The notes below the pieces were generated by a model. That model was not told the origin of the DNA. It worked only from the letters and a program-made list of their open reading frames with translations, and did not search any database. From positions 1 through 64,000 of the forward strand of contig CAVGIJ010000003.1 of assembly GCA_963629305.1 (NCBI GenBank): a DNA stretch of 64,000 nucleotides. Reading direction: 5' to 3'. The translations under genes were made by a program, and so were the position numbers. Origin of the DNA: UBA1227 sp963629305. GTDB lineage: Bacteria; Bacillota; Clostridia; Oscillospirales; Acutalibacteraceae. Positions 57,660-64,000 of this stretch are shown here, piece by piece (the first letter of the stretch is position 1; every line of letters starts with the position of its first letter).

Positions 57660-58754
57660 TTATGCATTTTCCATATACACACTGGTACTCGGGAAGGCAA
57701 AAGAGGCGCCGTTATTTTTGACAATTTCAGAGATGCGATAGTTGACTTTTTCGCGCACCTTAAGCGATTCGTCAAGCTGTGTTGCTTTTGTAAAATAAAT
57801 AATGCGAATATCCTGACTGCTTTCGGAAAACCCTGCAAAGCTTACGGATATTCTGTCATCACTGACGGTTTCATCATCTGTAAGCATTTTCTCAATGTCT
57901 TTTATACACTTCTTTATAACACTTGCGTCCGTGTCATATGTAAGTCCGACAGTGAAGTCCACGTAACGCTTTGTCATACGCGAACAATTTGTTATCGGCT
58001 CATCAACAAGCTTTGAATTGGGCATGATGATAACCGTATCCGCGACCGTTCGAACACATGTGCTGCGCATGGTAATATCCTCAACCGTACCTTCTACAGA
58101 CGGTGTGATGATATAGTCTCCGACATCAAACGGCTTGTCGGAAACAATTGAAAATCCCGCGAAGAGATTCGCAGCCGTACTCTGTGCCGCAAGCGAAAAT
58201 GTAAGACCTCCGAGACCGAGACCCGTTATAAGACCGGTTATATTGTAACCGAGCTCGCTGATTATTACCACACACGAAAGAGCAATGATGATTATTTTCA
58301 GGATATTGGCAATAAATTTTATTGCCACCGCGCTTGATCTTCTGTTGCTCTTGTCCTCAAATCTTATAACAAGTGAGGTTGCAAAAGGTGTGAAATTTGT
58401 AAGTGCCCACGTTATAAGTACGATGTTGATAATCCTGAAGATTTTTGTTATTCCGGCAAATACAGAAGGTGAGAAGCCTATGACCATAAGGCCGAGATAA
58501 ATGCCCAGCACCAAAAAGAATGATTTCAGCGGCCCTTGCAGGGATGTTCTTACCCCGGACCCTATCATCGCATTCTTTTTAAAAAGCTTTGCAAATATTG
58601 CGGAAATATTTTTTGAAAGCCATTTTCGAAAAAGAACAAACAGGACAATTATAATTGCACCCATAATGATATTTGAAAAATGGTTTTCGATTATTGATAA
58701 AAGGTCTTTTAAAAAATTTTTTACATCGTCAATAAACATTATACTGTTCAGCAC
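57660..58754 (-). CDS. MscS-family mechanosensitive channel
   Basis: 364 residues from the GTG at 58754 behind AAGGTG. Three or more N-terminal helices precede the pore helix GLGLGGLTFSLAAQSTAANL, followed by the beta domain FDVGDYIITPSVEGTVEDIT and MRSTCVRTVADTVIIMPNSK. Such channels release solutes on hypo-osmotic shock. Twelve bases after leuS, so it is probably co-transcribed. Confidence 0.93.
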   Translation of the reverse strand: MLNSIMFIDDVKNFLKDLLSIIENHFSNIIMGAIIIVLFVLFRKWLSKNISAIFAKLFKKNAMIGSGVRTSLQGPLKSFFLVLGIYLGLMVIGFSPSVFAGITKIFRIINIVLITWALTNFTPFATSLVIRFEDKSNRRSSAVAIKFIANILKIIIIALSCVVIISELGYNITGLITGLGLGGLTFSLAAQSTAANLFAGFSIVSDKPFDVGDYIITPSVEGTVEDITMRSTCVRTVADTVIIMPNSKLVDEPITNCSRMTKRYVDFTVGLTYDTDASVIKKCIKDIEKMLTDDETVSDDRISVSFAGFSESSQDIRIIYFTKATQLDESLKVREKVNYRISEIVKNNGASFAFPSTSVYMENA

Positions 58755-58765
58755 CGTAAAACACC

Positions 58766-61177
58766 TTAGCCTTTTACGACAATATTTACAAGTCTTCCCG
58801 GAACGTAAAGCTCCTTGACAACAGTTTTATCGGCAATATCAGCAGCGACCTTTTCATCTGCCTTTGCAAGTGCGATTGCCTCTTCATTTGTGGCATTTGA
58901 AGAAATCGTGAGTTTTGCGCGAATTTTACCGTTTACCTGTGCGACAATCTCTATGGTATCGTCAACACATTTTGCCTCATCGTATTCAACCCACTTTGCA
59001 GTTGCGAGCATTCCGCCAAAGCCCTGTTCCTCCCAGATTTCCTCAGTAACATGTGGGGCAAACGGGTTAAGCATGGTTATGAATGCTTTGAGCTCACCTT
59101 TTGTAATCTTACCGTTGTCGTAAATCCGGTTTATAAGAGTCATAAGAGCTGCAATTGCGGTGTTGTATTTAAGTGATTCAATATCCTCGGATACCTTCTT
59201 TATGGTTTTATGGAATGCGGATTCAAGCTCCTTTGAGAATTCCTCGCCCGGAACAACCATATCCTGGAGAGACCATACTCTGTCTATGAATCTCTTGCAT
59301 CCCTTAACGCTTGACTCAGACCACGGTGCTGCTTTTTCATAGTCACCCATGAAGAGTACATATGTGCGAAGAACATCGGCACCGTATTCATTTACTACAT
59401 CGAGCGGGTCAATTACATTGCCCTTTGACTTTGACATCTTATCTCCGTCAGGCCCGAGAATAAGTCCTTGCGCCGTTCTCTTTGCATACGGCTCCTTGTA
59501 TGGAACTTCACCTATGTCATAGAGGAATCTGTGCCAGAAACGTGAATAAATAAGGTGACGTGTTACGTGCTCCATACCTCCGTTGTACCAGTCAACAGGA
59601 CCCCAGTATGAGAGCTTGTCAATGTCTGCAAATTTCTCATTGTTGTGCGGATCCATGTAGCGAAGGAAGTACCATGAAGATCCTGCCCACTGGGGCATTG
59701 TGTCTGTTTCACGCTTTGCATCTGCGCCGCACTTCGGACATTTACAATTTACGAAAGATTCAATCTTCGCAAGAGGGCTCTCTCCGTCCTGTCCCGGCTC
59801 GAAATTTTCTACCGGCGGAAGCTTCAGCGGAAGCTCATCATAAGGAACGGGAACCATTCCGCAATGCGGGCAATAAACTATGGGAATAGGCTCGCCCCAA
59901 TAACGCTGACGGTTAAACGCCCAGTCTTTCATTTTATACTGAACACCTTTTTCTCCGACGCCTTTTTCTTTAAGGACAGAGATCATTTTTTCTATGGATT
60001 CTTTTTTATTTGTAAGGCCGTTCAGAGCGCCTGAGTTCACCATTTCGCCGTCACCGGTATAGGCCTCTTTGGAGATGTCTCCGCCTTTTATAACCTCGAT
60101 GATATCTATTCCGAATTTCTTTGCGAAGTCATAGTCGCGCTGGTCATGTGCCGGAACTGCCATTATGGCACCTGTGCCGTATCCCATCATTACATAATCG
60201 GCAACAAAGATGGGGATTTCTTTTCCGTCAACCGGATTTATTGCAACAAGTCCGTTTATCTTTACACCGGTCTTATCCTTTACAAGCTGAGTTCTCTCAA
60301 ACTCTGTCTTCTTTGCACACTCACCTCTGTATGCAACGATTTCATCCATGTTTGAAATTTTGTCCGCATATTTGTCTATTATCGGATGCTCGGGTGCCAT
60401 AACCATAAATGTTACGCCGTAGAGTGTATCCGGTCTGGTGGTGTAGATGCGAAGTTTTTCATCTGTGTCTTTTATAGCAAAGTTTACAAATGCACCGGTC
60501 GACTTCCCGATCCAGTTTACCTGCTGAAGCTTTATATTCGGAAGATAGTCAACCTCATCAAGACCCTGAAGAAGCTTATCCGCATACTCCGTAATTCTTA
60601 AATACCATACATCTTTTGATTTCTGAACGATCTCAGAGTGGCAAATATCACATTTTCCTCCCTGCGAATCCTCGTTTGAGAGAACAACCTTGCAGGATGG
60701 GCAGTAGTTTACAAGAGTCTTATCGCGAAAAGCAAGTCCGTTTTCGAACATCTTGAGGAAAATCCACTGTGTCCACTTATAGTAATCTTCCTGTGTAGTA
60801 TCTATTACACGTGTCCAGTCAAAAGAAAATCCGACTTTTTTGAGCTGGTCCGAAAAACGGGCAATGTTCATGTCGGTAACCTTACGCGGATGAATACCCG
60901 TTTTTATTGCGTAGTTTTCAGTCGGAAGACCGTATGCGTCAAATCCTATAGGAAAAAGTACATTGTACCCCTGCATTCTGCGCTTTCGTGATACGACTTC
61001 AAGTCCTGAGTACGCCTTGATATGTCCTACATGCATACCTGCTCCCGACGGATACGGGAACTCAACAAGACCGTAGAATTTCGGCTTGTCGGAATTATCT
61101 TCGGCATGGAAAACCCCTGCCTCTTCCCATTTTTGCTGCCATTTTGCTTCGGTAGCTTTAAAATCGTATGGTTTCAT
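58766..61177 (-). CDS. leuS: Leucyl-tRNA synthetase
   Basis: 803 residues, full length. HIGH region PYPSGAGMHVGHIKAY, CP1 editing domain with TRPDTLYGVTFMVMAPEHP and MAVPAHDQRDYDFAKKFG (the editing Asp in HDQRD), zinc-like cysteines in CPSCKVVLSNEDSQGGKCDI and KMSKSKGNV. It lies 21 bases after rsfS. No T-box leader is present because it is internal to an operon. Confidence 0.98.
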   Translation of the reverse strand: MKPYDFKATEAKWQQKWEEAGVFHAEDNSDKPKFYGLVEFPYPSGAGMHVGHIKAYSGLEVVSRKRRMQGYNVLFPIGFDAYGLPTENYAIKTGIHPRKVTDMNIARFSDQLKKVGFSFDWTRVIDTTQEDYYKWTQWIFLKMFENGLAFRDKTLVNYCPSCKVVLSNEDSQGGKCDICHSEIVQKSKDVWYLRITEYADKLLQGLDEVDYLPNIKLQQVNWIGKSTGAFVNFAIKDTDEKLRIYTTRPDTLYGVTFMVMAPEHPIIDKYADKISNMDEIVAYRGECAKKTEFERTQLVKDKTGVKINGLVAINPVDGKEIPIFVADYVMMGYGTGAIMAVPAHDQRDYDFAKKFGIDIIEVIKGGDISKEAYTGDGEMVNSGALNGLTNKKESIEKMISVLKEKGVGEKGVQYKMKDWAFNRQRYWGEPIPIVYCPHCGMVPVPYDELPLKLPPVENFEPGQDGESPLAKIESFVNCKCPKCGADAKRETDTMPQWAGSSWYFLRYMDPHNNEKFADIDKLSYWGPVDWYNGGMEHVTRHLIYSRFWHRFLYDIGEVPYKEPYAKRTAQGLILGPDGDKMSKSKGNVIDPLDVVNEYGADVLRTYVLFMGDYEKAAPWSESSVKGCKRFIDRVWSLQDMVVPGEEFSKELESAFHKTIKKVSEDIESLKYNTAIAALMTLINRIYDNGKITKGELKAFITMLNPFAPHVTEEIWEEQGFGGMLATAKWVEYDEAKCVDDTIEIVAQVNGKIRAKLTISSNATNEEAIALAKADEKVAADIADKTVVKELYVPGRLVNIVVKG

Positions 61178-61198
61178 TTTCTATCTCATTCCTTTGAA

Positions 61199-61546
61199 TT
61201 AATTTACAAATTTATCTGTCGGAATCTCTTCCGCATCTGCCCAGAGCTTTTCAAGATTGTAATGTTCTCTTGCCTCCGGTAAAAATATGTGTACGATTAC
61301 ATCGTCAAAGTCAAGCAGCAGCCAATCTGTAGCCTTACCCTCAAGCCTGCCGTTTTCACCGAGTTCACCCATCTTAAAGTCAACCTCGTCGGCAAGAGCC
61401 CTTATATGTGTAGTGGATGTTCCGTTTGCAACAACAAAGAAGTCGCATATAGCCGTCAGATCCGAAATTTTCAAAACCCTTATGCCAACAGCCTTTTTGT
61501 CGTCGAGGATCTTCACGATTTTTTCTGTTTTTTCAATACTTGTCAT
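61199..61546 (-). CDS. rsfS: Ribosome silencing factor RsfS
   Basis: 115 residues. IRVLKISDLTAICDFFVVAN and ATDWLLLDFDDVIVHIFLPE-AREHYNLEKLW match the RsfS/YbeB/Iojap fold. RsfS binds L14 and blocks subunit joining in starvation. It overlaps yqeK by four bases. Confidence 0.96.
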   Translation of the reverse strand: MTSIEKTEKIVKILDDKKAVGIRVLKISDLTAICDFFVVANGTSTTHIRALADEVDFKMGELGENGRLEGKATDWLLLDFDDVIVHIFLPEAREHYNLEKLWADAEEIPTDKFVN

Positions 61547-62136
61547 CTGTCAGAGCCTGCCTTCTGTCTTAAAAGTTCGCACATCTCATTGTATGCGTCT
61601 ATTGTGTCTTGATTAATTATTCTGTCATGCGCGAGAAGATCGCTGAGTGTAAATCTGGTTCCTATAAGGATAGCCTCGTTTATATCTTCAAATGCCGCTT
61701 TTCTCATCTCATCGACACCGGGATAATCACGTTCATCCGATATATAATCGGCAATGTAAATTATCTTTTCAAGCATGGTCATTCCCGCCTTGGCAGTCGT
61801 GTGGTACTTTATTGCGGAGATCATTTCGGGATCTGTTATTCCCAGCTCGTCACGCACAAAGGCCGCGCCTGCCGGAGCATGCCATAGTTTAAAATTGTCA
61901 GTAACAACCTGCGGTAAATCGTCACACAGACTGTTCATATACTTTTTTTGTTCTTCCTTTGGAGCATTTTTTTCAATATCGTGGAGAAGTCCGCATATAT
62001 ACGCCTTTTCCGTATCCGCACCGTAACGTTCAGACAGTCTCTTTGCAGCATCGGCTACATTGAGCGAATGAATAAATCTTTTTTCTTTGAGTTTTTCTTT
62101 CATTACAGCGAGAAATTCATCCTTGCGTTCCGGCAT
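61543..62136 (-). CDS. yqeK: YqeK-family HD-domain hydrolase
   Basis: 197 residues from the ATG at 62136, seven bases behind GGGGG (a neighbouring ATG at 62139 is possible). HD motifs: RFIHSLNVADAAKRLSERYG, CGLLHDIEKNAPKEEQ and AIKYHTTAKAGMTMLEKIIY-IADYISDERDYPG. YqeK enzymes hydrolyse diadenosine tetraphosphate. It starts within the end of nadD. Confidence 0.93.
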   Translation of the reverse strand: MPERKDEFLAVMKEKLKEKRFIHSLNVADAAKRLSERYGADTEKAYICGLLHDIEKNAPKEEQKKYMNSLCDDLPQVVTDNFKLWHAPAGAAFVRDELGITDPEMISAIKYHTTAKAGMTMLEKIIYIADYISDERDYPGVDEMRKAAFEDINEAILIGTRFTLSDLLAHDRIINQDTIDAYNEMCELLRQKAGSDR

Positions 62137-62740
62137 CATAAAGCCCCCTTGAAATGATATATTTAAAAGTTTCCTCTGTGAGAAATTCACTCACAGATTT
62201 ATGCTTTTCTATCCTGTTTCGAATCTCCGTTGAAGAAATTTCGATAGGCTTTGTTTTAAGAAACTGTATCTTTTCTGAAGCCAACTCATCCGGAAAATAT
62301 TCTTCTGAGTATTCTCTTAGTTGATTTACTGTCATATCATCACAGCGAGTTGATGCAACAATGGTGCACATGCCCAGAATATCCTTCGGACGATTCCAGG
62401 TATGAAGTGATGTCAGCATATCATCCCCTACCAGAAAGAAGAATTGAGCCCTCGGATAAAGAATCTGAAGTTCCTTCAATGTGTCATACGTATAACTTTT
62501 CCCGCGTCTTTCAATTTCAATGTCGGATACTTCAAAGAAATCTTCCTCAAAAGTACGTCTGCACATTTCGAGTCTTTCGTTTATACCGGCAAGGTGCGGA
62601 CTTGCCTTGTGCGGAGGGATGTACGTCGGAATAATCAAAACCTTTGAAAGATTGTATTCTTTTGCAAAGCTTTTGGCAATATGTAAATGTCCGAGATGCG
62701 GCGGGTTAAAGGTTCCGCCGAAGACACCTATCTTCTCCAT
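62117..62740 (-). CDS. nadD: Nicotinate-nucleotide adenylyltransferase
   Basis: 207 residues. GVFGGTFNPPHLGHLHIAKS has the nucleotidyl-transferase HxGH motif, and KPIEISSTEIRNRIEKHKSV the ISSTxIR motif. It makes nicotinate adenine dinucleotide in NAD synthesis. The gene overlaps yhbY by 13 bases and yqeK by about 20, a conserved Firmicutes cluster. Confidence 0.97.
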   Translation of the reverse strand: MEKIGVFGGTFNPPHLGHLHIAKSFAKEYNLSKVLIIPTYIPPHKASPHLAGINERLEMCRRTFEEDFFEVSDIEIERRGKSYTYDTLKELQILYPRAQFFFLVGDDMLTSLHTWNRPKDILGMCTIVASTRCDDMTVNQLREYSEEYFPDELASEKIQFLKTKPIEISSTEIRNRIEKHKSVSEFLTEETFKYIISRGLYDAGTQG

Positions 62741-63105
62741 TTAAGCTCCTTGTCATATCTTCCGCCGTAGTTATTTCCGGCTGCAGCTCTTGCGGCAGCA
62801 CGCTTGTTGGCCTCTTTTTTTGCCTGCTTTTCATGAAGCTCTTCACTGTATCTGTAAAGTATTACAACTCCGCCTATAACGCCTATTATCTCCGCACCTG
62901 TTGCGGCACTGAGTTTTACAGCCACGTCCTTGGGCTTTTCCGGGCAGCTCTCAAGGAGAATTTTTACTTTTATAAGTTCTTTTGCGGTCAGGACTTCATC
63001 TGTCTGCGCTATAACGGCATCTGTCACGCCGTTCTTTCCTATCTGGAAAACCGGTGTCAGTGAATGTGCCTGTGATCTGAATTTTGCTCTTTCTTTACCC
63101 GTCAT
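62728..63105 (-). CDS. yhbY: Ribosome assembly RNA-binding protein YhbY (CRM domain)
   Basis: 125 residues from the ATG at 63105, six bases behind GAGG. The CRM fold shows MTGKERAKFRSQAHSLTPVF, QIGKNGVTDAVIAQTDEVLT and the GxxG-like VIGGVVILYRYSEE. An extra basic C-terminal tail (KQAKKEANKRAAARAAAG) extends beyond the usual 97 residues. Likely a pre-50S factor. Confidence 0.93.
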   Translation of the reverse strand: MTGKERAKFRSQAHSLTPVFQIGKNGVTDAVIAQTDEVLTAKELIKVKILLESCPEKPKDVAVKLSAATGAEIIGVIGGVVILYRYSEELHEKQAKKEANKRAAARAAAGNNYGGRYDKELKWRR

Positions 63106-63106
63106 T

Positions 63107-63739
63107 TTATACCTCACCTTTAAGTACTTCGTACATCTTATGTAAAGCCCTGCTTCTGTGGCTTACCTTATCCTTATCCGCGGGGGAAGTTTCTCCGAAA
63201 GTTTTATCACCCGGAGGGTCTCCCGGATTTGCGCCGCATTCTACATTTACCAGAAACATCGGGTCATACCCGAATCCGTTTTCTCCGCGCTCTTCAAAGC
63301 AGATAAAACCGTGGCATTCACCGCGTACAACAAATTCTCTTCCGTCCGGGAAGGCGCACGCAACTGCGCATACATAGTGGGCCGTTCTTTTTTCAAGAGG
63401 AACCTCTGAAAGTTTTGAAAGAACTTTCCTGTTGTTTTCTTTATCGTCTGCGTTTTCTCCGTTTTTTGCGCTGTAACGCGCAGAATAAATACCCGGAGCA
63501 CCGTCAAGGAAATCAATACACAGACCGGAGTCATCCGACAACGTCGGGTACCCACTCGTTTTGCAACCGCTCTCGGCCTTGAGTAAAGCATTTTCCTCAA
63601 ATGTACTGCCGGTCTCCTCGACCTCCGGGAGCGTTACTGCGAGTTCCTTTGCTGTTTTTATCTCTACACCGAGTGGGGAAAGAATTCTTTCAAACTCGAG
63701 TTTTTTATGCTGATTGGAAGTAGCTATAAGAAAAATCAT
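63107..63739 (-). CDS. rdgB: Non-canonical purine NTP pyrophosphatase (RdgB/HAM1)
   Basis: 210 residues. IFLIATSNQHKKLEFERILS, ETGSTFEENALLKAESGCKT, TLSDDSGLCIDFLDGAPGIY and GENGFGYDPMFLV are the HAM1 motifs. It removes dITP and XTP from the nucleotide pool. It ends one base before yhbY. Confidence 0.96.
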   Translation of the reverse strand: MIFLIATSNQHKKLEFERILSPLGVEIKTAKELAVTLPEVEETGSTFEENALLKAESGCKTSGYPTLSDDSGLCIDFLDGAPGIYSARYSAKNGENADDKENNRKVLSKLSEVPLEKRTAHYVCAVACAFPDGREFVVRGECHGFICFEERGENGFGYDPMFLVNVECGANPGDPPGDKTFGETSPADKDKVSHRSRALHKMYEVLKGEV

Positions 63740-63762
63740 ACGTTCTTTTACATCCTTTTGTT

Positions 63763-64000
63763 TTAACCCATATACTCGCCCGAACCAAAGAGATTTGACC
63801 AGAAGGAGGATTTTTTCTCCTTCTTTTCTGCAGTGTCTTTTGGCTCTTCTTTTTTGTTTTCTTCAGCTTCTGCCTTTGCCTGCGCTTCAAGATTTGCTTT
63901 CTCTTCGGCTTCTGCCTTTGCCTGTGCTTCAAGATTTGCTTTCTCTTCGGCTTCTGCCTTTGCCTGTGCTTCAAGTCTTGCTTTTTCTTCAGCCTCAGCT
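63763..64000 (-). CDS. C-terminus of an Ala/Glu/Lys-rich coiled-coil protein
   Basis: 79 codons visible; the start lies beyond the right edge. The protein has a 14-residue repeat AEAEEKANLEAQAK, nearly exact in DNA (42-bp units at 63861-63902, 63903-63944, 63945-63986 and a partial one to the edge), predicted to be one long helix. It ends KKSSFWSNLFGSGEYMG. I do not recognise the family from this end. The stop is 23 bases before the rdgB start, so it is co-transcribed with it. Confidence 0.7.
   Translation of the reverse strand, partial: AEAEEKARLEAQAKAEAEEKANLEAQAKAEAEEKANLEAQAKAEAEENKKEEPKDTAEKKEKKSSFWSNLFGSGEYMG
63861..64000. repeat. 42-bp tandem repeat inside the coiled-coil gene
   Basis: Three full 42-bp copies and the start of a fourth, differing by a few bases each; each encodes 14 residues on the minus strand. 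The array continues past the window. Confidence 0.9.

Noticed and set aside
63705..63974. Lys/Arg/Gln-rich 89-codon frame at the right end
   Set aside because: It is the shifted frame of the 42-bp repeat; the real frame gives a regular Ala/Glu/Lys heptad-like pattern and a sensible C-terminus.

Overview
The window looks like chromosome of a low-to-mid-GC, Gram-positive anaerobe of class Clostridia, perhaps near Oscillospirales/Ruminococcaceae or Lachnospirales. The evidence is the full S10-spc-alpha ribosomal block with zinc-type S14, S4, L24 and L36; a sigI-rsgI pair; a CD1247-type zinc-ribbon protein; a stand-alone cobalamin-dependent methionine synthase reactivation protein; mreBCD-PBP-minD-mgsA; hisS-aspS; and yqeG/efp. 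The class is well supported, the genus is not. There is no phage, IS element or CRISPR array.

Layout. (1) 1-10.3 kb, minus strand: one tightly packed operon behind a riboswitch-like leader with an intrinsic terminator. It encodes a class III binding lipoprotein, two FecCD-type permeases, an ABC ATPase, a MoxR AAA+ ATPase, a DUF58 protein, a membrane protein with a TgpA-like N-terminus and DUF4129-like C-terminus, and a second class III binding protein cut by the window edge. The aptamer resembles the molybdenum/tungsten cofactor family, so the importer may carry molybdate, tungstate or a related ligand. (2) 10.3-13.4 kb, plus strand: ABC exporter, MarR regulator and a stand-alone CoaC-like flavoprotein behind a consensus promoter overlaid by a long inverted repeat. 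(3) 13.4-28.8 kb, minus strand: rpsJ through rplQ, including secY, adk, map, infA, rpmJ and rpoA, with a promoter and a roughly 280-nt leader. (4) 28.8-32.3 kb: methionine synthase reactivation protein (minus), rarA and an 8-oxoguanine glycosylase (plus). (5) 32.3-34.8 kb, minus strand: sigI-rsgI and a lipoprotein that repeats the RsgI extracytoplasmic domain; both units share a matching non-SigA promoter.

(6) 34.8-44.5 kb: an operon of DUF1624 acyltransferase, nth and a D-aspartate-ligase-like ATP-grasp enzyme; a HAD phosphatase; tRNA-Met and tRNA-Glu; an ArsP_2-type metal permease joined to pyk; an EF-G-like GTPase with an altered switch II; and an SDR-type epimerase. (7) 44.6-49.1 kb: aspS, hisS, mgsA and minD. 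(8) 49.1-54.5 kb: PBP2, mreD, mreC, mreB and maf, the cell-elongation cluster. (9) 54.5-64 kb: CD1247-type protein, efp, Xaa-Pro peptidase, yqeG, rpsU, MscS channel, leuS, rsfS, yqeK, nadD, yhbY, rdgB and the C-terminus of a repeat-rich coiled-coil protein.

Most genes are housekeeping. The parts most worth following up are the riboswitch-controlled importer/MoxR operon, the SigI regulon with its RsgI-like lipoprotein, and a few orphan or altered homologues (CoaC-like flavoprotein, EF-G-like GTPase, permease-pyk pair). All calls come from reading the sequence; no database search was run.
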